Part shown: piece after piece, positions 1 through 8,665 of the stretch
How the letters are laid out: the number at the start of each line of letters is the position of its first letter
How positions within the stretch are numbered: the first letter of the stretch is position 1
Source: an uncultured Aureispira sp.
GTDB lineage: Bacteria; Bacteroidota; Bacteroidia; Chitinophagales; Saprospiraceae
Assembly (NCBI GenBank): GCA_937942475.1
Contig: CALDEP010000015.1
Location: forward strand, 1 to 36,521
Reading direction: 5' to 3'
Length of the DNA stretch: 36,521 nucleotides
Position numbers and translations under genes: made by a program
The notes under the pieces: generated by a model
The model's database searches: none
The model's input: the letters and a program-made list of their open reading frames with translations, nothing else
Told to the model about the DNA's origin: nothing

Positions 1-39
1 TAATCAAATATGAAATCACTTTTTGCCCTACTCTGCGTT

Positions 40-79
40 GGATTTTCGTCAAATAGCTACGGCTATTCTCCTCAAATCC
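40..79. other. Nested hairpin upstream of the OmpA-domain gene
   Basis: GGATTT (40-45) pairs with AAATCC (74-79), and inside it AATAGC (52-57) pairs with GCTATT (62-67) around a TACG loop; the internal bulges are six bases on each side. The block looks less AT-rich than the rest of the 235-bp leader. An ATG at 10 opens a 26-codon frame (10-90) across it that begins like a signal peptide, but nothing else supports a gene. It could be a dispersed repeat, a 3' end of a gene to the left, or a transcript structure. The remainder of 91-235 is AT-rich with nothing recognised. Confidence 0.3.
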
Positions 80-235
80 GCCTTAATTAGGATCAAAAAT
101 TGTACTCATATTTAAAAAAGACGCAATTCTAAACAACTTCAGTAGAATGATTTTTTCTATTAGAAATGAATGGATCATTTTTAATAGAATTTCATCTTCA
201 ATATTGCTTCAAAAAATTCTAACAAAATAAAGAAT

Positions 236-2557
236 ATGAACCTACCTAAAGGAATTTTATTTTTGATGTTTAGCCTGTTTGTTGTCAATTTGTTTGCTCA
301 GAATAGTCCTTCTAATTCTATGTTGGAAAGGGAGGCAATGACTACCGTGTATTTTGCTACAAATAAGTATGAGTTGGATCTTTCAGCACAAGCAATTATA
401 AATGATTTTATAATAAATAAAGAGGCTTCAACATCGTTTGAGTTGCGTTTAAGGGGCTTTACAGACGATATAGGAAATCGGTCTAGTAATGAAACCTTAG
501 CCTTAAATCGTGCTATGGAGGTGAAAAAATATTTAGAAAGGGCAGGCATTCCTACAAAAAATATAAAAATACTGGATTGTAAAGAGCTGACTTTGGATAG
601 TAATAATAATCTAGCAGAACAACGTCGAGAAAATAGGAGGGTAGCACTTGAATATTGGACAGAAGGGAAAGCGGCTCTTTCTTCTGTAGAGTTCGAGCAT
701 AGAGAACTCAATGCTTTTTTTGTTAATAATAGAAAAGAAGCACAACAAGCCTATTCTTTTGAGGCAGCAGAAAGCTTCCTTTTAAGAGCAGATAAAGGCA
801 CTTTGATAAAAATTCCTGCCAATTGTTTTGTAGATCAAAGGGGAGATTCAGCAAAGGGTACCATTACTTTTATGGTTCAGGAAGTCTATAGTTATAAAGA
901 TATGATTCTTCAAAATTTGGCAACAACCTCTAATGAACAACAATTAGAAACGGGTGGCATGCTTTATTTAGAAGCAAAAGATGCACAAGGAAATATCTTG
1001 TCTATCCGAGAAGGCAAGAATATTTCAGCAACAATGGCTAGTCAGAATGCGACCTTAACAGGGATGCAAACTTTTGAGGGCAAAGGGAGCGGAAATGGTC
1101 TGTCAATTAATTGGGAAGCGACGGAAGATACGGTACAAAGGGGAGCCAACCAAAGGGCTTCGGGCAGTACTTTTTCTTATTATGGTAATTCGTATAGAAA
1201 GGGTAATTTGGATTCTTTAATGCTCAATTTTGCTGCATTGGAGGTTTGGAATGAAAGAATGCCTACCCAATCTTTTAGCAAACCCTCTTTTAAGCTTCGT
1301 AAACCTAGAGCCCCAAGGTTAAGAAAAGTATATAAGGAAACGAAGGAAACGCTTCGAGAAAAATACCCAAAAGGAAAGAAAGAAAAAAAGGAAAGCTATC
1401 GCAAACGTATTTGGTCTAAGTATTTTGCCTTAAAAAAGAAGGATAGAAAAAATCATTCAAAAAATAAGCAGCTTGTGAAGGAATACAAAAAGGACAGCAC
1501 CAAATATGCTGTTGGGGCAAAAGAATATGAAGCAAATAGGATGGCTTATGAGGAAAATCAAACTCGAATGAAAACAGTTTTGCATGAAACTTACCTTAGT
1601 GTAGATCACTTTAGTTTAGATACGTATACAAAGTCTTATCATGCTGTAAATGATTTTTCAAATAAGGTTTTTAATCAAGAAGCAGAACTAAGTTTCTATA
1701 AGCAGGAGTTACAAAATCAATTGAGTGCTTCAGATACCATTGGGGAGGATTTATTGGTGCAGCTGAATGCGATTTCAACGGAGGATTTATTGGGTAAAAA
1801 TAAAGAAGCTATGAAAGAAATTTCTGCCTCAATAACGCTTGATAGAATCGCACAAAAGTTTTATAAAAGAAAAGAGAGTCAAAGAAAAAGCCTAGAATCG
1901 TATACCGATGAACTTCAACGATTTTGGACTTATATAAAGGATAAAAAACAGCTAAGTACTTATGATTTAGCAAAAATTAGAAGCAAACGAAAAGAAATTG
2001 CCAAGCAATATGATTATACTGCTTTAACAAGGTTACATCAGACCAAAGAAGCTAGTATGGAAAAAATAAAGCCTGTTGTAAGCGAATTTTTAAAGGTGGA
2101 AAATCAACTCTTGGCTATACAGGAAGCATATGATTCCTTGAGTCTCAAATACAATTTATCCAAACCAGAATCTCTGTACACGAATTATGAAACAGATTAT
2201 AGAGCTAATGTTTTGAAAGTTAGTAATATGGGCTGGATTAATTGTGACCGATTTTATAAGACCAAAGAACCTTTAATGGCACGCATGAAAATAGATGTTA
2301 AACCCACTAATAATACTTATTTTTATGTTGTTTTTAAAGAAATAAAATCTGTCATGCCTGCTTCCTTTGCTAAGGATCATTTTGGAATTATGCGAGTACC
2401 TTCAAATGCAGCAGTGCAAATTATTGGCTTGAGAAAAAATGGAGAAAACATAGAATTGTCTTTAAATGAAGGTATTTTAAAAGAATTGAATGGGCTTAAA
2501 CCAGTGTTTGAGAAGAAGACAACAGAAGAAATGAATACTATTTTAGCCACCTTATAG
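236..2557 (+). CDS. Secreted OmpA-domain protein with long charged C-terminal region
   Basis: A signal peptide occupies residues 1-22, ending LFAQ. Residues about 36-140 form an OmpA-like peptidoglycan-binding domain: VYFATNKYEL, then GFTDDIG with the conserved Asp, NRAMEVKKYLERAGI, and the closing RRENRRV. This domain normally binds diaminopimelate in peptidoglycan. The other 630 residues are not recognised: a beta-rich stretch (about 165-300) is followed by a very Lys/Arg-rich, probably helical segment (about 350-425) and further helical, coiled-coil-like sequence to about 650. The order is unusual, since OmpA domains are generally C-terminal. I infer a periplasmic or envelope protein linking peptidoglycan to another structure. 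No T9SS tail is visible. The gene stands alone and ends before a hairpin shared with the convergent gene on its right. OmpA call firm; overall role unknown. Confidence 0.75.
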   Translation: MNLPKGILFLMFSLFVVNLFAQNSPSNSMLEREAMTTVYFATNKYELDLSAQAIINDFIINKEASTSFELRLRGFTDDIGNRSSNETLALNRAMEVKKYLERAGIPTKNIKILDCKELTLDSNNNLAEQRRENRRVALEYWTEGKAALSSVEFEHRELNAFFVNNRKEAQQAYSFEAAESFLLRADKGTLIKIPANCFVDQRGDSAKGTITFMVQEVYSYKDMILQNLATTSNEQQLETGGMLYLEAKDAQGNILSIREGKNISATMASQNATLTGMQTFEGKGSGNGLSINWEATEDTVQRGANQRASGSTFSYYGNSYRKGNLDSLMLNFAALEVWNERMPTQSFSKPSFKLRKPRAPRLRKVYKETKETLREKYPKGKKEKKESYRKRIWSKYFALKKKDRKNHSKNKQLVKEYKKDSTKYAVGAKEYEANRMAYEENQTRMKTVLHETYLSVDHFSLDTYTKSYHAVNDFSNKVFNQEAELSFYKQELQNQLSASDTIGEDLLVQLNAISTEDLLGKNKEAMKEISASITLDRIAQKFYKRKESQRKSLESYTDELQRFWTYIKDKKQLSTYDLAKIRSKRKEIAKQYDYTALTRLHQTKEASMEKIKPVVSEFLKVENQLLAIQEAYDSLSLKYNLSKPESLYTNYETDYRANVLKVSNMGWINCDRFYKTKEPLMARMKIDVKPTNNTYFYVVFKEIKSVMPASFAKDHFGIMRVPSNAAVQIIGLRKNGENIELSLNEGILKELNGLKPVFEKKTTEEMNTILATL

Positions 2558-2581
2558 TATTTTACAGAACGTCAATACAGC

Positions 2582-2638
2582 TATGTGAAGGTTTGAATAG
2601 AATGCATTAAACTAGTCTTTAAACCTTCACATACGCTA
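2582..2638. terminator. Hairpin between convergent genes
   Basis: TATGTGAAGGTTT (2582-2594) is perfectly complementary to AAACCTTCACATA (2621-2633), a 13-bp stem with a 26-base loop. It lies between the stop of the OmpA-domain gene and the stop of the minus-strand methyltransferase gene, so it probably ends transcription from both sides. The U-tract is weak on the plus side (TAATTTTTATTTT a few bases later). Confidence 0.55.
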
Positions 2639-2642
2639 ATTT

Positions 2643-3488
2643 TTATTTTGTAATTTCCACATTCTCCAACTGTCCTTTCTCCCAGCCAATCATAGAAGTT
2701 TTACGAGTTTTGTTCCATTTGTATTCACTAATTGCGCCAACAGAACGAATCACCCGATGGCAAGGAATCAGATAGCCAATATGATTTTGACCAATGGCAG
2801 AACCAACGGCACGGCTTGCTTTTGGGTTTCCAATAGCAGCTGCTATTTGTTGATAAGATTGTACGTAAGCAAATGGAATTTTGAGCAAGGCTTCCCAAAC
2901 TTTGATCTGAAAAGGCGTTCCTGATAATAAAAGAGGAATGGGCTGCTTAGAATTTGGCCTAAAAATTTGATGCGCTAGAACACTTGTTTTAGCCTTGTCT
3001 TCCACAAAAATTGCCGAACTAAAGCGTTTTTGTATAGCGGTTAATGCTGCCCCTTTATCCTCTTCCAAAAAATCTAAGGCACAGATACCTCGTTCTGTCA
3101 TTGCCAAAAAACAAGTCCCAAAAGGACTAGAATGAGAACCATAAGAAATCGTCAATCCTTTTCCCTTTTGTTTGAATTCACCAGGCGTAAGGGCTTCTAT
3201 ATTCACAAACAAATCATAGGCTCTAGAGGGCGCAGATAAACCAACGGTCTCCGACAAGGCTAGAATATTGGGCGCATGGTCTATTTCTTTTTTGAGATTT
3301 TTTAAGGTTAAATACTGCAAGAATTTTTTAGGTGAAATACCTGCCCAAGCTTTAAATATCCGTTGGAAATGAGGTTTACTTAGCTGTACGTGCGCTGCAA
3401 TATCGTCTACTTTTGGTTGTGCCTCCAAGTTTTGTGCGATGTATTGCAATGCCGCTTCTATCCTTTGATAATTAATGCTTTCTTTCAT
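2643..3488 (-). CDS. AraC-type HTH / methylated-DNA-protein-cysteine S-methyltransferase fusion (Ada-like)
   Basis: Residues 1-108 form an AraC/XylS-type double helix-turn-helix (KVDDIAAHVQLSKPHFQRIF, ending TPGEFKQKGKG). Residues about 115-270 are an O6-alkylguanine-DNA methyltransferase with the active-site motif PCHRV (Cys243), preceded by the RAVGSAIGQN arginine-finger region. The Cys accepts the methyl group from O6-methylguanine in a suicide reaction. E. coli Ada has an N-terminal zinc methylphosphotriester-sensing domain before the HTH; here the protein starts directly with the HTH, so the classic activating switch is absent. Fusions of this shape are known in many bacteria. Function is confident; whether it also regulates transcription is inference. 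A TTG...TAGATTTG promoter-like pair (20-base spacing) lies so close to the ATG that the message would be almost leaderless. Confidence 0.9.
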   Translation of the reverse strand: MKESINYQRIEAALQYIAQNLEAQPKVDDIAAHVQLSKPHFQRIFKAWAGISPKKFLQYLTLKNLKKEIDHAPNILALSETVGLSAPSRAYDLFVNIEALTPGEFKQKGKGLTISYGSHSSPFGTCFLAMTERGICALDFLEEDKGAALTAIQKRFSSAIFVEDKAKTSVLAHQIFRPNSKQPIPLLLSGTPFQIKVWEALLKIPFAYVQSYQQIAAAIGNPKASRAVGSAIGQNHIGYLIPCHRVIRSVGAISEYKWNKTRKTSMIGWEKGQLENVEITK

Positions 3489-3605
3489 AAAACAAATCTA
3501 AGAGATCCTTTTGATAATGACAACCCGAAACGTGCTATTTTATAAGAAACAGCTTTTTAAAAAAGCTATTAAGCCACTTTCTTTAATCAAAACAGACGAT
3601 AGAAT

Positions 3606-3722
3606 GGTGTCAGGGCGATGTCCTTAGGTGGTGTCAGGGCGCTGCCCTTAGGTGGTGTCAGGGCGCTGCCCTTATAGGTGGTGTCAGGGCGCTGCCCTTA
3701 TAGGTGGTGTCAGGGCGCTGCC
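3606..3722. repeat. Array of five palindromic 21-bp repeats (GGTGTCAGGGC type)
   Basis: Five units start at 3606, 3630, 3654, 3680 and 3706, a period of 24, 24, 26 and 26 bases. The unit is GGTGTC followed by a small hairpin AGGGC-GCT-GCCCT and TTA. Unit 1 has GAT as loop and GTCCT as right arm, keeping a G-U pair. Unit 5 has lost one C and runs into TTTTTT. Two related units with a changed but still complementary stem lie at 36475-36521. The flanks (3489-3605 and 3723-3875) show nothing else recognised. Confidence 0.9.
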
Positions 3723-3875
3723 TTTTTTAAGAAGGTTAGACTCAGTTCTAAAGAAAAAACACATTATTAAAAATCGTAAAGTCTGAATAACTTCTCTATT
3801 ATAATTGGTGGGCGATCAATCTTTTTAGTATTTTTATAAGTTATTTAATAATTCTTAACAAGCAAACGGTTCCTT

Positions 3876-6620
3876 ATGCTTAGATTTTTTTACACGACAC
3901 TTTTATGTTGCTTAATGTTTGAATCGCTTACGGCACAATTATTTCAAGATGATTTTGGGTCTGGCTTTCAAAGTATTAGTACAACAAACTGGCCATCTGC
4001 TTGTCGAGGAGGATCGCCCAGTAGCTTCAATACCTCCTCTGCTCCTTGTGGTTCAGCAAGTGAACGGGCTTATTTGTTGAGTGGTTTTGGCGCATACATT
4101 ACCAGTTCTGCGATCAACATTCCAGCAACAGGCTATGCACTCACCTTTGAGTATTCTTTTAGCAATGCCTTTAGTTTTCCAACGATTGAAATTCGTACAG
4201 GGGGAACCTGTGGTACAACACTAGCCAATACAACGACTTTGACCAATACCAGCGGTTCCTGCACAACAGAAAGCATTGATTTGTCTGCATTTGCAGGGCA
4301 AACTATTTTTATTCGTTTTCGTTCCAACACCTCTTCTGCAACCTTTTATTTGGATGAAGCAGTGGTTGATGTAGCAAGTGGTGGTGGCGGAGGCGGAAGT
4401 TGTCTCTTGAGTGATGATTTTGGGACGGCTTTTCAGAGTATAAATGCTGTAAATTGGCCATCTGCTTGTCGAGGAGGATCGCCCAGCGGCTTTAACACCT
4501 CGTCTGCGCCTTGTGGAACAACAACCGAACGTGGCTACTCCTTAAGTGGCTTTGGAGCGTACATTACTTCGATGCCTTTGACGATTCCTAGCACAGGTTA
4601 TAACCTTGATTTTGAGTATTCTTTTAGTAATGCCTTTAGTTTTCCAACGATTGAGATTCGTACAGGCGGAACTTGCGGGACGAGTTTGGCAAGTTCTACT
4701 ACATTGAGCAATACAGGGGGCGTTTGTACGCCACAAAGCATTAATTTGGATGCATTTGCAGGACAAACGATCTTTATTCGCTTTCGCTCGAATACTTCTT
4801 CAGCTACTTTTTTCTTGGACGAAGTGCAAGTTTGTGGTGGCGGTGGAGCAAGTAGTGGCGATTTTAAATTTGCTGATAATTTTAATGACAATGACTTGAT
4901 TCCTAATTTTGCAGGAAATGACGGTGACGAAGCTTGTACAGGTTGTGGAAATTGGACTTTGAATGGAGGAGCGACCTTAGAACTCGTCCCTGCCAGTGGT
5001 TGGAACGGCAATAGCAATGAAACAGAGGCCTTTCCTGACGGGATGGCAAATGTGCGTTATGTCAAATTAGATCGTAACGAGTACATCGAATCGCCTACCT
5101 TGGATTTGTCTGGACAGACAGGCTTAAAAATTAGCTTTTATGCAAAATCGTCTTCTCCAGGATCGGGTGGTGGAGATAATTGGTCGTCTTTTGGAGAGCA
5201 TTTGCGCTTGCAAATTTGGGACGGTTCCGCTTGGATTACCGTAAAGGACATCACGGAAGGTACTTCTGTGGAAGAAAATAAAATTTTGCCAGCTTTGCCG
5301 CTCAATTATTTCTGTTTCACGGCTTACAACGATGCTGCTGCTCCTGGCAATTATTACTACAATAATACCCCCAATGTAAATCCTGCTTATTTTCATGCGG
5401 ATTTCAAATTTCGAGTCGTTTTTGAAGGCGGCTTTTCGGGAGCACCTTTTGCTTGGGTCGATGATTTTACCTTTCGTGCAGATGCAGATGGCTATTCTAC
5501 CATGATTCCATGTGGCCTCTCTTTTTGGAATCAACCCGCAGCGACTTCCTATGGTCAAGACCTCGGAACTAGTGGCAACAACAATGCAGAAAAAGGCGTT
5601 GAGTTGGAATTAGATAACACGATTAATTTTCCACCCAATTGGAACACAGAAGCAAATGATGGCGATGTTGTCGACCAAGTTTTTGGAAGTGGAGAAAGCG
5701 AACGCGTTGTTTTTTGTGTGCTTTCTGAACAAGAAATTAATTTCACCTTTCCTAGAGTCAGCTATTCTTCTCCTTCGATTGGTAACCAAAGTACCGTTCT
5801 ATCTATTGATAATACCTATACTGGTCCTGGATGGAGATATTATGCGGTCGAATATATTAGTTGTGATTTAGCAAGCGCTACTATCAGCGAGCCAACTGAC
5901 CAGTTTGTGTACCATTATGTTTTTGAATATGGGAATGAATTTGTGCCGACGTTCTATCAATTAAACACCTCTGGAATTGAAACAGGTGGGGGCGTAACCA
6001 GTAGTTTTGAGCGTTTTAGTGCGCCCGATCTTACTTCTACGGATAATTGTGGACTGCTTTTGTCTTCTGAATTAATTCGTTTTACAGGGATTTATGAACA
6101 TCAACAAGTGTTATTGGAATGGGAAACGGAAGCAGAATTAGATCATGCAAGTTTTGAAATTGAGCGAAGTTTTGATGGGCTTCAATTTGATGTAATTGCT
6201 TCACAAGCAGCTTTAGGTGAAAATGGTTTGGGAGCTTATTATAACTACATAGATGCAGACTTGGATAAGAGTAAAAAATACGTGTATTATCGACTCAAAC
6301 AAATGGACCAAGATGGCTCCTTTGAGTACACCAACACCATCGTTATTGAGTTGGAACATCAGACACTAGATTTTCAAATTCAGCCCAACCCAAGTGCTAC
6401 AGAAGCTTATTTGATCCTTCCCAAAATGAAGGAATCTTATGATTTAGAATTGCTTATTTATAATAATTTGGGGCAGGTTTTGATACAAAAAAAATACAAG
6501 GATTTACAACATCAAAATCACTTGAAGATTGACAGTTATTCTTTAGCCAAAGGGATTTATACGATACATATAAAAGTCAACGAAACCTACAGTCAGAATA
6601 AACGCTTTATAAAACAATAG
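3876..6620 (+). CDS. T9SS-exported surface protein with duplicated N-terminal domain
   Basis: A signal peptide (1-21, ending TAQ) is followed by two tandem copies of a roughly 145-residue beta-rich domain (about 22-167 and 176-320). Both carry WPSACRGGSPS, FNTSSAPCG, FEYSFSNAFSFPTIEIRTGG and FAGQTIFIRFRSNTSSATF, and they are joined and followed by Gly-rich linkers. A third, related jelly-roll-like segment (about 330-535, FADNFNDND to FAWVDDFTFRAD) is longer. Residues about 730-825 resemble the FN3-like domain usual before T9SS tails (VLLEWETEAELDHASFEIER). The last 80 residues are a Por_Secre_tail-type sorting domain (QPNPS, NNLGQVL, LAKGIYTIHI). The tail directs export by the type IX system and attachment or release at the surface. 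The repeated domains look like carbohydrate- or adhesion-type lectin folds, which is inference. No catalytic motif was seen. Confidence 0.85.
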   Translation: MLRFFYTTLLCCLMFESLTAQLFQDDFGSGFQSISTTNWPSACRGGSPSSFNTSSAPCGSASERAYLLSGFGAYITSSAINIPATGYALTFEYSFSNAFSFPTIEIRTGGTCGTTLANTTTLTNTSGSCTTESIDLSAFAGQTIFIRFRSNTSSATFYLDEAVVDVASGGGGGGSCLLSDDFGTAFQSINAVNWPSACRGGSPSGFNTSSAPCGTTTERGYSLSGFGAYITSMPLTIPSTGYNLDFEYSFSNAFSFPTIEIRTGGTCGTSLASSTTLSNTGGVCTPQSINLDAFAGQTIFIRFRSNTSSATFFLDEVQVCGGGGASSGDFKFADNFNDNDLIPNFAGNDGDEACTGCGNWTLNGGATLELVPASGWNGNSNETEAFPDGMANVRYVKLDRNEYIESPTLDLSGQTGLKISFYAKSSSPGSGGGDNWSSFGEHLRLQIWDGSAWITVKDITEGTSVEENKILPALPLNYFCFTAYNDAAAPGNYYYNNTPNVNPAYFHADFKFRVVFEGGFSGAPFAWVDDFTFRADADGYSTMIPCGLSFWNQPAATSYGQDLGTSGNNNAEKGVELELDNTINFPPNWNTEANDGDVVDQVFGSGESERVVFCVLSEQEINFTFPRVSYSSPSIGNQSTVLSIDNTYTGPGWRYYAVEYISCDLASATISEPTDQFVYHYVFEYGNEFVPTFYQLNTSGIETGGGVTSSFERFSAPDLTSTDNCGLLLSSELIRFTGIYEHQQVLLEWETEAELDHASFEIERSFDGLQFDVIASQAALGENGLGAYYNYIDADLDKSKKYVYYRLKQMDQDGSFEYTNTIVIELEHQTLDFQIQPNPSATEAYLILPKMKESYDLELLIYNNLGQVLIQKKYKDLQHQNHLKIDSYSLAKGIYTIHIKVNETYSQNKRFIKQ

Positions 6621-6641
6621 TCTAAAACAGGCTATTCAAGA

Positions 6642-6680
6642 AGAAAAGACCATCCAGCACGGATGGTCTTTTCTCTTTTT
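6642..6680. terminator. Bidirectional rho-independent terminator
   Basis: A perfect 14-bp stem, AGAAAAGACCATCC (6642-6655) with GGATGGTCTTTTCT (6661-6674), has a five-base loop AGCAC and is followed by CTTTTT. It separates the convergent T9SS gene and the minus-strand gene ending at 6679, and A/T-rich outer arms let it work in both directions. Confidence 0.9.
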
Positions 6681-7407
6681 ACTTGGATAGGAATTCTTTT
6701 AAGAAGACTGGTAACTGATTTGGGTCTTTTAAATGACATTTAAAAACTTGGTAAGCGTCATTTTTTCTAATTTGTATTTCAAGTCCCTTTCCTTTTTTTA
6801 ATTTTCGGACTTCTTTTTCAAAGGATAACAAAGCTTCAAGCTTGATTTTAGGTGATTTTTTAGACCTTGATTTTTTGGTGTTTAAACAAATAAATTCAGT
6901 TGCATTTAATGCTTTGAAAGTAACATTGTAAAACCCATTGTATGGAGGACAATCGTAATAATTATAGGTGAACGAAATTTTATCCCCAGCTTTTAGATCC
7001 TTTAAGAGTAGCGATTCAGGGGAGTGTTTTTTATAATAATGGTCTGATAATTCATTGAGATCAATAAAGGTATCATGGACAAGATTTACATCTAAAAATA
7101 GCGTGTCAAAGGTATATGAATTGACAAAAAAGTAATGATAATTATGCTGTTTTAGTAGTAATTCATAGTGCGTACAATTTCCTTTTTCAGAGGTTTGATA
7201 ATCAAAAATTCTATAGGGCTTCTTAGACCTTTGTTCTAAGGATTCAAAATGAAAACCATCTAATAATAAGAGTGTATCCAGTCCAAGGTTTCCTGTATTT
7301 TCATAGGCACAATAGCTTAGTTTTAAGTAGCTATGCTGCTTCTTAGGAACTTGACTTTGAACTTGGAAGTTAGTTAATATTAGGAATAATAATAACAAGT
7401 ATTGCAT
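6679..7407 (-). CDS. Secreted protein of unknown function
   Basis: 242 residues with a clear signal peptide (about 1-19, LLLLFLILTNFQVQSQ) and no other membrane segment. The mature part is rich in Lys, Tyr and Asp/Asn, with a pattern of short strands (for example GDKISFTYNYYDCPPYNGFY). I recognise no domain. It starts 30 bases after the stop of the polytopic membrane protein gene and is the last gene of a probable three-gene unit, ending at the strong terminator just beyond its stop. It may act in the periplasm with that membrane protein; this rests only on position. Confidence 0.65.
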   Translation of the reverse strand: MQYLLLLFLILTNFQVQSQVPKKQHSYLKLSYCAYENTGNLGLDTLLLLDGFHFESLEQRSKKPYRIFDYQTSEKGNCTHYELLLKQHNYHYFFVNSYTFDTLFLDVNLVHDTFIDLNELSDHYYKKHSPESLLLKDLKAGDKISFTYNYYDCPPYNGFYNVTFKALNATEFICLNTKKSRSKKSPKIKLEALLSFEKEVRKLKKGKGLEIQIRKNDAYQVFKCHLKDPNQLPVFLKEFLSK

Positions 7408-7437
7408 GCTAGGAGCTTGTTTTAGAATAGTCTTTAC

Positions 7438-8646
7438 TTACAAATTAAGAAACCTCAAATGCTCCATAATCATGGGCAAATTGGTTTTAATAAAATAACC
7501 TGTTCCAGCCAACAATGCCGCCAAAATCAAACCTGCCCAAACAAAATCAACCTTTTTGTAGACAAACCAATAATACTTGTCAGACGAAAACCAGATGGTA
7601 AACAAGAATCCAATCCAAAACATATTTCCGATACCATAAACTAAGGCAATCGTTAGGACGCTCAAGGCGGCAAGTAAAGCAAGGCTTTCGGTCACTATCT
7701 TTTTAATAGGATTTTTCTTGAAGCGGTAAATATAATTGATGTAAAATAAGCCCAAAAAAGCAACCATTGGAATCAAGGAAGTCATGCCCACTTCAAAGAC
7801 TCGAAGCGGTGGTTTTAGCGCACTCAAAAGGGGAATGTAGTTGGTATAAAAGATTAACCAAGATAGGATGGTAAGGGTGAAGGTAATAAGGGTTAGTCGC
7901 AAGACAAAAGGTGTGTTGTCCTTCTTGAATCCAATCATAATTAAGCCAGAATCCATGTAAAAGGCAAATCCAATACTTGAAATAAAGGAACTAACGGCTA
8001 GAAACCCAACAAAGCTGTTGTCATAAAAATAAGCAATCCCTCCCCATAAAATAGTCAAAATCCAAGAACCAATCGTACTATATACAATTGCCTTCGTTTT
8101 TCCTTTTCGATGATAAATACTATAAGAAACTAAGGAACCTAAGGCAAAAGAAGCAACTAGAACCGAATATTCATTGGGAACAAAATACAGCAACAGAAAT
8201 AGACTAATATAGGCGATTGCCTCCCAGGTTTTTTTAATAAAAATACGGATGGCTCTTAAAACTATTTTAACGATTTTGTGATCTATAAGAACTCTAAAAA
8301 GCTTCACAATAGGTCTTAACAGTAGGGTCAATAAAGGTCCTAGAATAGCTAATAACAACAAGGCGGAAATAACGTAAAAAGCAGAGCCAATCCAATCAAT
8401 TCGCTGGGCAGGAACAATTTGTTGGAGTTCTAAGCCTTCAATGTCTACCTTGAATTTTTCAGTGGCTAATCCTTTTAAATAAGTCGTTTTTTCTTCAAAA
8501 ATGGCTTCTGAAATACTCTCCTCATTTCGTAAATCAATCAATAAATTATATTGAGCCTGTAATTCAGTCACATCTTTTGGCTCGTAATTGTCTGCAAAAA
8601 GCGCAAAGGAACTACATGAAAAAAGGAATAGAAATAGGTATTTCAT
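7438..8646 (-). CDS. Polytopic membrane protein with periplasmic N-terminal segment
   Basis: 402 residues. A signal sequence (about 1-18, ending ALFA) precedes a charged stretch of about 65 residues (NYEPKDVTELQAQYNLLIDL...), then from residue about 86 onward roughly nine hydrophobic segments separated by short loops rich in Lys (for example YHRKGKTKAI, RFKKNPIKKI). No transporter signature or catalytic motif was recognised. The N-terminal segment has the look of a SHOCT-like or short coiled-coil module, but this is not certain. It lies 19 bases after the QueC-like gene and 30 bases before the secreted-protein gene, so the three are likely one transcript. Confidence 0.65.
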   Translation of the reverse strand: MKYLFLFLFSCSSFALFADNYEPKDVTELQAQYNLLIDLRNEESISEAIFEEKTTYLKGLATEKFKVDIEGLELQQIVPAQRIDWIGSAFYVISALLLLAILGPLLTLLLRPIVKLFRVLIDHKIVKIVLRAIRIFIKKTWEAIAYISLFLLLYFVPNEYSVLVASFALGSLVSYSIYHRKGKTKAIVYSTIGSWILTILWGGIAYFYDNSFVGFLAVSSFISSIGFAFYMDSGLIMIGFKKDNTPFVLRLTLITFTLTILSWLIFYTNYIPLLSALKPPLRVFEVGMTSLIPMVAFLGLFYINYIYRFKKNPIKKIVTESLALLAALSVLTIALVYGIGNMFWIGFLFTIWFSSDKYYWFVYKKVDFVWAGLILAALLAGTGYFIKTNLPMIMEHLRFLNL

Positions 8647-8665
8647 AGTGGGAATTTTGGTAGTG

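Noticed and set aside
298-711. 137-residue open frame on the minus strand inside the OmpA-type gene
   Set aside because: It is antisense to a clear coding gene and has no recognisable protein features.
3493-3500. TAGATTTG promoter box of the methyltransferase gene, with TTG 20 bases upstream
   Set aside because: The match is good, but it lies only a few bases from the start codon and would leave no leader, so I did not list it as a feature.
3606-3722. CRISPR array
   Set aside because: Units are nearly contiguous, with spacers of only three to five bases, and no cas genes are present.
4542-5558. Several overlapping minus-strand open frames within the T9SS gene
   Set aside because: They are shadows of the Gly/Ser/Thr-rich repeats on the plus strand.
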